Positions 1 through 6,135 of a DNA stretch of 6,735 nucleotides are shown one piece after another. How positions within the stretch are numbered: the first letter of the stretch is position 1; each line of letters opens with the position of its first letter. The position numbers and the translations under genes were made by a program. Source of the DNA: CAZAGA01 sp041912175 (GTDB lineage Bacteria; Chloroflexota; Anaerolineae; Anaerolineales; UBA4823); the NCBI GenBank assembly GCA_041912175.1, contig JAYRNN010000002.1:1-6735 (forward strand), in the 5' to 3' direction. The notes beneath the pieces are model-generated. The model was not told where the DNA came from, made no database searches, and saw only the letters and a program-made list of their open reading frames with translations.

Positions 1-139
1 CTCCCAATATACTTTGCTTATAGCGAACTTTTAAATCGCGCCAAACAAGAAAGACAAGCAACTCGCGAAACTGCCAGAGCTCATGCCAGGGCAGGTTTAC
101 CCGATAATGAGCTGGTTCAATCACTGTGGTCGGTTTCAT
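1..139 (-). CDS. ABC-2 type polysaccharide export permease, N-terminal fragment (Wzm/TagG-like)
   Basis: This is the start of an inner-membrane permease of the polysaccharide/teichoic-acid ABC exporter family, which pairs with a Wzt/TagH ATPase to move a lipid-linked glycan across the cytoplasmic membrane. Only the first 46 residues are inside the window; the gene runs off the left edge. The translation carries ELWQFRELLVFLVWRDLKVR (residues 20-39), followed by YKQSILG. This is the amphipathic interface segment (RELL..L.WRD.KVRYKQ..LG) that precedes the first membrane helix in this family. The ATG at 139-137 was chosen because it places this block about 20 residues from the N terminus, as usual. 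An ATG at 144 in another frame hits a stop after two codons. The gene follows the propeller gene after 41 bases. No strong Shine-Dalgarno is visible. Its presence points to ABC-dependent rather than Wzy-dependent export. The family call is firm from this short motif, but the exact substrate is unknown. Confidence 0.85.
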   Translation of the reverse strand, partial: MKPTTVIEPAHYRVNLPWHELWQFRELLVFLVWRDLKVRYKQSILG

Positions 140-180
140 CGCATTGTTGGATTTGGATACGACTGATGAGTTTGACAACT
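140..180 (-). other. Short intergenic spacer before the exporter permease
   Basis: These 41 bases are the only gap of more than 3 bases between genes in the window. On the minus strand it holds a TTGTCA that could pass for a -35 box, but nothing like TATAAT follows at a suitable distance. There is no GC-rich hairpin with a T-run, so I do not call a promoter or terminator. A minimal reading frame, ATG-CGA-TGA, sits at 144-136 and its stop overlaps the permease ATG. Read-through transcription from the upstream genes is the simplest view. Confidence 0.35.
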
Positions 181-1668
181 TTATCGCCTGCTTCGCCTGG
201 CCATCTTTTGAACGACAATCAGACCAATCAACATGAAAACTGGGATGGTGGCGATGATCACCGGCCATCCGGTACCCGTATTCATAGATTTTTGGTTTTT
301 ATTTAGATCTGGGGTTTGGTTCAACACTGAAGCGTTAGCTGCTATGGTTTGCTTTGGGCCAGTGGACATAGCGTCTGGGGTAGCGGCCAGGGTAGGAGTG
401 GGGCTGGGTGTGGGAAACGGGAGAAACGGAACTGGACTGGCTGATGTCTGTTTTGATGTGTACCAATACTGGATCTTTTGCTGGCTTGGGCGTTCATCCC
501 AGAACACAAGGTGCAATTGGTTTCCAGCGTTAATGGACATGGTAGGATAGGCAACATGGCGTTGTGTGGTTGTGTCGATGGTTTGTCCCACTGGCGGAAT
601 CCCTGTTTCATCGCCAGACGGTATATAAACTAATTCGGACCAACGTTGGCCCTGGAAGTAGCCGTACCAGATTCGTTGATCATCTACAGATGTCGTCAGG
701 TGTAATGTTCCCAAATTATCTACCGCAAGTTGAGGCGGACCCTCAGAACCCCCTAAACCAGCTTGGACCAAGGTGTTTACCGTAGACCAGGTCTGGCCGC
801 CATCCTGCGACCAACGGTGGTATCGTCCGCCTGTCCCGGCAGCCCCATTCCAGGCCACATGTATGACCTGATCGCCAAAGGTGGCCAGGTTGATTTGATT
901 GTAGTTCCCACTCGCCAACTGTTGTGCACGAGACCAGGTTACCCCACCGTCATCAGAGTTGGAATAATACAAGCCCAGCGGCGGCCAGGCCTGTGGTAGC
1001 TGATATTCGGTCCAAACAACATGGATTTTGCCATTGCTGCTCATAGCAGCCTGCACGTAGTCGGCGGCGGCGTCCAGGCTATTGGTGTATGATATTGCCG
1101 TCTCACCAGACCATGTCAAACCGCTGTCTTCAGAAGTTATCATTTCTGGTCCTGTGGAGGCGAGACCCGGAAAAACGACGTAAAGCCTGTCCTGATCGTC
1201 AACCAGAATCCGTGCATGCGAGAAACCACTGGCAATCGTAATTGATGGCATCCAGCTCCTGGCCGAGGTTGCTTGATCAACAGGGGCCTGAGAATAATAG
1301 ATGGCAAGCCCATCTCCCCAGATCAAGTGGATGATCCCTTTCGAATCGACCACCGCGCTTGGACCGCTAATCCTGGATTCGCTGAAGATATCTACCGGCT
1401 CGGACCAACTTTTTCCGTCCGATTGTGAATAATATAAAGATTGGAAATCACTCGAATAAGGGGACCAGAAAAGATGTAGTAGCCCGCTTTGATCGGCAAC
1501 CAAAAAAGGCTCCGAAATCTGATCCTGGCCTTGTGTGATCCGTTGAGGATAGGACCAATCGAAGGGGCTGGATTGAGCGGCAGCTAAAAACGATGTTGTG
1601 CTGAATAAACCGAGGATAAGGGCGCTTTGTAATGCGATTTGATACAACCGTAAAAATCTAGGTTTCAT
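181..1668 (-). CDS. Membrane-anchored Asp-box (BNR) beta-propeller surface protein, sialidase-like fold
   Basis: This is a 495-residue exported protein of unproven function. Residues 1-32 look like a signal peptide (basic MKPRFLR, hydrophobic core, AAA-Q end). Residues 37-400 are a beta-propeller: seven LHLxW-like strands recur about every 50-60 residues (near 63, 112, 162, 215, 268, 322, 385). Three canonical Asp boxes SxDxGxTW lie at 179-186, 238-245 and 287-294, with degenerate copies near 81-88 and 338-343. Residues 410-432 are a Pro/Thr stalk, 468-487 a membrane helix, and 488-495 a basic tail (KMARRSRR). The predicted topology is an outward propeller on a stalk. Asp boxes are structural, and I see no FRIP arginine motif or clear catalytic set of GH33 sialidases, so hydrolase activity is not supported. 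A lectin-like or glycan-handling role is inferred from position between the epimerase and export permease. The ATG overlaps the epimerase stop (ATGA), suggesting translational coupling. Confidence 0.85.
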   Translation of the reverse strand: MKPRFLRLYQIALQSALILGLFSTTSFLAAAQSSPFDWSYPQRITQGQDQISEPFLVADQSGLLHLFWSPYSSDFQSLYYSQSDGKSWSEPVDIFSESRISGPSAVVDSKGIIHLIWGDGLAIYYSQAPVDQATSARSWMPSITIASGFSHARILVDDQDRLYVVFPGLASTGPEMITSEDSGLTWSGETAISYTNSLDAAADYVQAAMSSNGKIHVVWTEYQLPQAWPPLGLYYSNSDDGGVTWSRAQQLASGNYNQINLATFGDQVIHVAWNGAAGTGGRYHRWSQDGGQTWSTVNTLVQAGLGGSEGPPQLAVDNLGTLHLTTSVDDQRIWYGYFQGQRWSELVYIPSGDETGIPPVGQTIDTTTQRHVAYPTMSINAGNQLHLVFWDERPSQQKIQYWYTSKQTSASPVPFLPFPTPSPTPTLAATPDAMSTGPKQTIAANASVLNQTPDLNKNQKSMNTGTGWPVIIATIPVFMLIGLIVVQKMARRSRR

Positions 1669-2741
1669 CTTCCATCAAATATTCGTTCGACGATATGGTG
1701 GGCGGCGTGCCCATCGCCAAAGATTTGTGGTGGTAGGGTGACCGGCCAGGAAGTCCGTCTAGCGGCCTGTAAAATCATTTCAGGGTTGGCGTCGACAATC
1801 CGGTTCCAACCTGCCTGAACGGTTTCAACCCACTCAGTTTCTGGTCGCAAAGTCAGACAGGGTACGCCAAAGAAAAAAGCTTCTTTTTGTACTCCGCCGC
1901 TATCTGTCAGGATCATTTTGGCATTCTTCTCAAGGATTAGCATATCTAGATAACCGACAGGGGGTATAAATCTTATCCCAGGGAACATCTTGGACAAGCC
2001 AAACTCTTGCATTTTCGCTCGTGTGCGGGGGTGAAGCGGTAATATCACCGGTATCTCTAGTCTTTCCAGGGCTAGGAGTAGATCACTTAACCGTTGATGG
2101 TCATCTGTGTTGTAAGCCCGGTGAATGGTGGCTAGATCGTAGCCTTTCGGCGCCAGGTTAAGATCGGCAAGGATAGTCGAAGCCTGCTGGGCTGGCACGC
2201 TGAAAGCTACGGCTGCATCGTACATCACATCTCCCACCCAGTAAACGCCGGGTTGGCCGCCTACCAATCCTTCTCGGCGGAGATTTTCTACTGCCGTTTG
2301 CGTTGGGCATAGGAGCAGATCGGAACAGTGATCGGTCAGAACACGATTATGTTCTTCTGGCATCTGGCGGTTATAGGAACGCAAACCAGCTTCTATGTGT
2401 GCAATTGGAATGTGCAATTTAACAGCGGCCAGGGCCCCGGCCAACGTAGAGTTGGTGTCGCCATAAACGAGCGCCCAATCCGGTTTTACTTGCTCCAATA
2501 CTTCTTCGACGCCGACCATCATTTGCGCAGTCTGGTATGCCTGGCTTCCAGAACCGACATTCAGATTTTTTTGAGGCTGCGGTAAACCCAGCTCGTCAAA
2601 TAAGAGTTGGGAGAGTTGGTCATCGTAATGCTGTCCGGTATGTAAAATATACTCTTCGCAGCCACGGGAGCGGAGCGCCAGACTTACAGGAGCAGCTTTA
2701 ATAAATTGGGGGCGAGCGCCTAATATAGTAACGATTTTCAC
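1665..2741 (-). CDS. wecB: UDP-N-acetylglucosamine 2-epimerase family enzyme (WecB/WbpI type, non-hydrolysing)
   Basis: This cytosolic enzyme inverts C2 of a UDP-GlcNAc-type sugar, giving UDP-ManNAc (WecB) or, in WbpI relatives, converting UDP-GlcNAc3NAcA to UDP-ManNAc3NAcA. The 358-residue length fits the GT-B-fold family. Visible motifs are GARPQFIK (8-15), HTGQHYD (34-40), YGDTNSTL (93-100), HIEAGLRS (115-122), PEEHNR (128-133), HPRT (237-240), TDSGGVQKEA (279-288), RPETEWVE (299-306) and FGDGHAA (341-347). By motif alignment, D95, E117, E130 and H207 match the catalytic residues of E. coli WecB (Asp95, Glu117, Glu131, His213), so the enzyme should be active. The loop after H207 reads HRAYN where HRxEN is common. 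The start is GTG, and GTGA overlaps the stop of the dehydrogenase gene by 4 bases. This start gives the standard MKIVTILGARP N terminus. Neighbours favour a role on a uronic-acid or diacetamido substrate, but sequence alone does not separate WecB from WbpI. Confidence 0.92.
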   Translation of the reverse strand: MKIVTILGARPQFIKAAPVSLALRSRGCEEYILHTGQHYDDQLSQLLFDELGLPQPQKNLNVGSGSQAYQTAQMMVGVEEVLEQVKPDWALVYGDTNSTLAGALAAVKLHIPIAHIEAGLRSYNRQMPEEHNRVLTDHCSDLLLCPTQTAVENLRREGLVGGQPGVYWVGDVMYDAAVAFSVPAQQASTILADLNLAPKGYDLATIHRAYNTDDHQRLSDLLLALERLEIPVILPLHPRTRAKMQEFGLSKMFPGIRFIPPVGYLDMLILEKNAKMILTDSGGVQKEAFFFGVPCLTLRPETEWVETVQAGWNRIVDANPEMILQAARRTSWPVTLPPQIFGDGHAAHHIVERIFDGR

Positions 2742-4081
2742 GGCAAATCATATGCAGAACCTACCGAGCGGTAGATCCAACCGGCGCTCTTAAGAGCAAC
2801 GCCATCAAAAAACAGTCTGCCATCGACGATAACAGGTTGCTTGAGTGCAATTTTTAATTTTTCGAGTTCAATTTTACGATATTGGCTATGGCGTACCATC
2901 AGGATAACTGCGCTGCAACCATGTGCTTTTTCCAATAAATCCCCTTGAAATTCATGGATATAAGGATCGTGCACGATCACCTGTGCCCCGAGTGAGGACA
3001 AACACTCTTTGAGATGTGCACTCGGGCTGTTGCGGATATCCGCCGTATCTTCCAGGTAGGCATAACCCAATAGCAAGATTTTTGCGGAACTAATTTCCTG
3101 CCCGATTTCTGAAAGGACCCGAACTGTCAGATCTGCCATGTGCGCTGGCATTTGATCATTAACAACGCGGGCGGCCGGGATCAAACGTAATTTGAGGTCC
3201 GTTCCTTTTACTCCAGAAGCCAATAGCCAGGGATCCTTAGGAATACAATGCCCGCCTACCCCGGCGCCAGGTAAGTGCATTTGGCGGAAAGGACTTTTAT
3301 TAACCAATGAGCGTACTTTCCACACATCTCCACCCACTACCTCACATATAAGAGCGACCTCGTTAGCAAAAGCGATTTGCACATCCCGATAGGCATTTTC
3401 AACGGTTTTAACCAGTTCGGCAGTTACACAATCCGAAGTATCCAAATCTGCCTGGACGATGTGCCCATAGAGGAACGCCATGGTTTCAGATGTTTCTGGG
3501 TTCATTCCGCCAACCACACGACTCAGGCCGCGTAGATTGGCCAACAGCTTTCCTGGCATGACCCGTTCTGGACAGTTCCCCAGGTATAGGCCCTGGTTGA
3601 TCTGGCGGCCACTCGTATCAGCAAGGAGCGGCGATACAACCTTCTGGATTGTTCCAGGGGCGATTGTGGATTCAATAATCACTAAGACATCTTTCTGCCC
3701 CTGTTTGAGGATAGACCCAAGACTTGTTAATGCGGAACGTAAAGCCTCATAACGCGGAATATTGTGCTCATCGACGGGCGTTTCAACATCAATTAAAACC
3801 ACATCACTGTTCAGTAATTCCTGGTAGTCGCATGTGGCCCTAAATCTACCAGAATTAACCGCCTCGGCGACCAGCTCGGATAGGCCTGGTTCTTCGCCAG
3901 CGATGGGCGAGAAACCCTGATTGATTAGCACAACCCGTTCAGAATTCAGATCGACGCCAACTACTGAGAAGCCTGAGCGAACAAACTCACACGCCACCGG
4001 TAGGCCGACATAGCCTAAGCCAATCACAGCCAGGCAGGCAGTTTTTTGAGAAATTTTGGTTCTAATGTCAGATAGAGACAT
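2738..4081 (-). CDS. wecC: Nucleotide-sugar 6-dehydrogenase, UDP-N-acetyl-mannosamine dehydrogenase-like (WecC type)
   Basis: This is an NAD-dependent four-electron oxidase that converts the C6 hydroxymethyl of a UDP-HexNAc to a carboxylate, making a uronic acid nucleotide in the cytosol. The 447 residues show the three expected domains. The N-terminal Rossmann domain has GLGYVGLP (21-28) and ESTIAPGT (137-144). The central helical domain has ELVKTVENAYRDV (222-234) with K225 and the catalytic-cysteine block GVGGHCIPKDPW (274-285), C279 being the predicted nucleophile. The C-terminal UDP-binding domain has GYAYLEDTADIRNSPS (339-354). The CPERVMPGK block (170-178) and NAYRDVQIAFANE resemble UDP-ManNAc dehydrogenase WecC (CPERVxPG) more than UDP-GlcNAc dehydrogenase WbpA (SPEREDPG), as I recall those sequences. 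The start ATG overlaps the end of the oxidoreductase gene by 14 bases, and its stop overlaps the epimerase start. The dehydrogenase class is certain. The substrate, UDP-ManNAc versus UDP-GlcNAc or a 3-acetamido derivative, is not. Confidence 0.92.
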   Translation of the reverse strand: MSLSDIRTKISQKTACLAVIGLGYVGLPVACEFVRSGFSVVGVDLNSERVVLINQGFSPIAGEEPGLSELVAEAVNSGRFRATCDYQELLNSDVVLIDVETPVDEHNIPRYEALRSALTSLGSILKQGQKDVLVIIESTIAPGTIQKVVSPLLADTSGRQINQGLYLGNCPERVMPGKLLANLRGLSRVVGGMNPETSETMAFLYGHIVQADLDTSDCVTAELVKTVENAYRDVQIAFANEVALICEVVGGDVWKVRSLVNKSPFRQMHLPGAGVGGHCIPKDPWLLASGVKGTDLKLRLIPAARVVNDQMPAHMADLTVRVLSEIGQEISSAKILLLGYAYLEDTADIRNSPSAHLKECLSSLGAQVIVHDPYIHEFQGDLLEKAHGCSAVILMVRHSQYRKIELEKLKIALKQPVIVDGRLFFDGVALKSAGWIYRSVGSAYDLP

Positions 4082-5132
4082 TGGAATACTCGACCACCTG
4101 ATGGGTCCGACCAGATTCGACCAGGGCTAGAGCGAGGTTTAGAGCCGCTATGCCCTCCTCGCCGCTTATTGGGATCGGTTCACCTGTCTGCAAGGTATGC
4201 AAGAACGCTTGTAACTCGGCCTTCAAAGGTTCGTATCGCTGCAGCGCGAAGCGAGTCATACTTCCTTCACTGACGCCCTTGATGTGCTGCAGGCTAGACC
4301 ACTGCATCTCAGCAGGATCACCTGTTGTATGTGCATTCTCGTAAAAATACAGGTCCTGAGTCAAATCATCTACGTGCATCATGCCGCGTTCGCCAAGCAC
4401 TCGTACCTCACGCACTTTGGTTGGAGTGAGCCAATTGATTTCCAGGCTGCCGCTGATATTTTCGGGAAAGCGCAATAATCCCAATACTAGATCTTCGTGA
4501 TCGGTATGGATGCGCTGTTCGGTTAGGGCGAATACATACTGCGGATCGAGACCGGTCAGATAGCGCATCAAATCGAGATCGTGCGTGGCAAGATCAACCA
4601 CCACACCAACGTCCCGAATACGCGTTGGGAAAGGTCCTGCGCGACGGCACGTAATTTGGAAGATGCGACCAATATCTCCATTGTGAAGTTTTTGTTTTAG
4701 CGCCTGAATAGCAGGGTTGAAGCGAACAATATGGCCGACCATTAATTGACGATTTAGCTCGTAGGCACGTTTAATCAGCCGTCTGGCTTCGGCCAACGTG
4801 GCTGCAATCGGTTTTTCAACCAACACATCCGCTCCGGCTTCTAACGCGGCCAGCGTTACTTCTTCATGCAAAGCAGTAGGCACCGCTACACTTACAACCT
4901 GTGGACGCACTTTTTCTAGCATCTCGAGGTAATCCTGGAAACTCGACGTTCCAAGCATTGTTCCAACTCGTTCAGCCACAGCCCGATTGGTATCAACCAC
5001 AGCGACCAGATGTGCTTCTGGCAACTCACTGTAGACGCGGGCATGGTTTTTGCCCATCGAGCCGATGCCGATTACGGCGACGCGGCGGGTTGGGATTTGC
5101 ACCGGTTCTTTAGAAATTCCTCTCGTTGTCAT
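4068..5132 (-). CDS. Gfo/Idh/MocA family NAD-dependent UDP-sugar 3-dehydrogenase (WbpB/WlbA-like)
   Basis: This is a cytosolic oxidoreductase of 354 residues. The N-terminal Rossmann fold has GIGSMGKNHARVY (22-34) and an acidic strand end VVDTN (45-49) typical of NAD use. The family EKP motif is at 106-108, with K107 the expected catalytic lysine. VGHIVRFNPA (132-141) leads into the substrate domain, and DLATHDLDLMRYL (180-192) carries the conserved Asp/His pair (D180, H184). The block RRAGPFPTRIRDVGVV (163-178) resembles enzymes annotated as UDP-GlcNAc(A) 3-dehydrogenases in bacterial WbpB/WlbA and archaeal diacetamido-sugar pathways. The predicted reaction is oxidation of C3 to a 3-keto sugar for transamination and N-acetylation. 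The acetyltransferase gene ends 3 bases upstream. No good Shine-Dalgarno is seen, so translational coupling is likely. The partner aminotransferase is absent from the window. Many Gfo/Idh enzymes act on other sugars; the specific call rests on motif plus context. Confidence 0.85.
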   Translation of the reverse strand: MTTRGISKEPVQIPTRRVAVIGIGSMGKNHARVYSELPEAHLVAVVDTNRAVAERVGTMLGTSSFQDYLEMLEKVRPQVVSVAVPTALHEEVTLAALEAGADVLVEKPIAATLAEARRLIKRAYELNRQLMVGHIVRFNPAIQALKQKLHNGDIGRIFQITCRRAGPFPTRIRDVGVVVDLATHDLDLMRYLTGLDPQYVFALTEQRIHTDHEDLVLGLLRFPENISGSLEINWLTPTKVREVRVLGERGMMHVDDLTQDLYFYENAHTTGDPAEMQWSSLQHIKGVSEGSMTRFALQRYEPLKAELQAFLHTLQTGEPIPISGEEGIAALNLALALVESGRTHQVVEYSNVSI

Positions 5133-5135
5133 CGG

Positions 5136-5768
5136 TTATTTGTCGGGAGCGCCTTTTTCCTTTTGACGCCATTGATCGGCGGGCATTTCCAACTTCCACC
5201 CACATTTCGGACATTGTGCGCTAGCCAGAACTTCGGACCGCCTGGAAAGCTTCAACCGTGCACCACAGGTACAAACATATCCGTGCAAGCGGGCTGGGAC
5301 CCCATAAACCAGACCATAGGCGGGCACATCTCGGGTGACAACGCTGCCTGAGCCGATCATTGCCCACTCGCCAATCGTTATCCCACAACGAATGGTTGCG
5401 TTCGCGCCTAACGATGCCCCACGACAGACCAGGGTTTCACTCAGTATCCAGTCATCCGCAGACTTCAGCGTGCCATCCGGGTTGATTGCGCGTGGTTGCA
5501 AATCATTCGTGAAACACACATGTGGGCCTATAAACACACCATCTTCAATTGTCACTCCATGAAAGATAGAGACATAATTTTGGATCTTAACATTGTTACC
5601 GATGGAGACCCCAGCATCCACATAGACGCCTTTGCCCAGGTTGCAGTTTTTTCCAAGATGGCTTTGTTCACGCACCTGGCAGTGATGCCAGATACGGGTA
5701 TTTTCACCAATCTCTGCCGTTGAAGAAACAGACGCGGTAGGGTGGATTCGTACGGATTCGGGATGCAT
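5136..5768 (-). CDS. Left-handed beta-helix UDP-sugar N-acetyltransferase with zinc-ribbon tail (WbpD/WlbB-like)
   Basis: This 210-residue acetyltransferase is predicted to transfer acetyl from acetyl-CoA to the 3-amino group of a UDP-2-acetamido-3-amino sugar. Residues 5-150 contain the imperfect hexapeptide repeats of the LbH fold (for example VYVDAGVSIGNNVKI, VTIEDGVFIG, ITIGEWAMIGSGSVV). FTND at 86-89 followed by PRA at 92-94 is the signature of the WbpD/WlbB branch; N88 corresponds to the active-site Asn I recall for WlbB. YGVPAR (155-160) closes the helix. The tail has CTCG (166-169) and CPKCG (186-190), a probable zinc-binding ribbon, which is common in this branch outside Pseudomonas. 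The ATG at 5768 overlaps the DUF2304 stop by one base (TGATG). A TTG three bases earlier would add one residue and is less likely. It sits directly before the 3-dehydrogenase, its usual pathway neighbour. Confidence 0.9.
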   Translation of the reverse strand: MHPESVRIHPTASVSSTAEIGENTRIWHHCQVREQSHLGKNCNLGKGVYVDAGVSIGNNVKIQNYVSIFHGVTIEDGVFIGPHVCFTNDLQPRAINPDGTLKSADDWILSETLVCRGASLGANATIRCGITIGEWAMIGSGSVVTRDVPAYGLVYGVPARLHGYVCTCGARLKLSRRSEVLASAQCPKCGWKLEMPADQWRQKEKGAPDK

Positions 5769-6133
5769 CAACTGTTTTGCTCGCGAGACCGTCCAGGCTT
5801 TTGGGCGTTCTGAATGGCCAGCGCGCGCGTGATTTGGGTGATTTTCCGATCCTGATCGCGCATCCTGACCGAAATTAATCCTAAAGCATAGAGAACAAAC
5901 AAGGCGAAGGTATAAAAGAGGAAATCTGTCCCACGACCCACGCCTAAAAGGTTGGCAATCCAGGTGGTGATATCTGGGAGGAGAACAAAGATCGATAGGA
6001 TTAACACAAATAGGATCATCACTACTCGCCCAGCCAGGCGTGACCGTGATTTGCGGACAAAATAGATTCCCAAAATTAAAATCAGGATGATTAAGATTGC
6101 TTGGATCGGCACTGCATTAAAATTCAGGTTCAT
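5768..6133 (-). CDS. DUF2304 small integral membrane protein
   Basis: This 121-residue protein is mostly hydrophobic, with three predicted membrane helices at about 7-26, 36-54 and 70-88. A basic loop RKSRSRLAGR (27-36) separates the first two, and a charged, possibly coiled C-terminal segment (89-112) ends in a polar tail. The pattern R.....F.LLPDI...IANLLGVGRGTDFLFY and the trailing MRDQDRKITQITRALAI match the DUF2304 family as I know it. No enzymatic function is established for that family. Members are commonly encoded next to DPM1-like family 2 glycosyltransferases, as here (2-base gap), so a role as membrane partner of the upstream glycosyltransferase on a polyprenyl-linked sugar is a reasonable inference. 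The ATG at 6133 has the best ribosome binding site in the window, GAGGAG with an 8-base spacer. Confidence 0.8.
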   Translation of the reverse strand: MNLNFNAVPIQAILIILILILGIYFVRKSRSRLAGRVVMILFVLILSIFVLLPDITTWIANLLGVGRGTDFLFYTFALFVLYALGLISVRMRDQDRKITQITRALAIQNAQKPGRSREQNS

Positions 6134-6135
6134 GG

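Noticed and set aside
140..180. Promoter or terminator before the permease
   Set aside because: A TTGTCA resembles a -35 element but no acceptable -10 follows, and no stem-loop with a T-run is present. The spacer is too short and weak to support a call.
181..285. Sortase cell-wall sorting signal at the C terminus of the propeller protein
   Set aside because: The hydrophobic helix plus basic tail fits the general shape, but no LPXTG or close variant precedes it. A simple membrane anchor is the better reading.
233..550. Open frame on the plus strand of 105 codons
   Set aside because: It lies wholly inside the propeller gene on the opposite strand and reads low-complexity GVGVGLGVG from the complement of the Pro/Thr stalk. 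It has no ribosome site and no family resemblance. The other plus-strand frames in the window are likewise shadows.
181..1668. Active exo-alpha-sialidase (GH33)
   Set aside because: The Asp boxes are real but structural and occur in many propellers. I find no FRIP-type arginine motif or convincing catalytic Tyr/Glu/Asp set.
5769..5771. TTG as the start codon of the acetyltransferase
   Set aside because: An ATG follows immediately at 5768 and makes a typical one-base TGATG junction with the DUF2304 stop. TTG would add a single residue.
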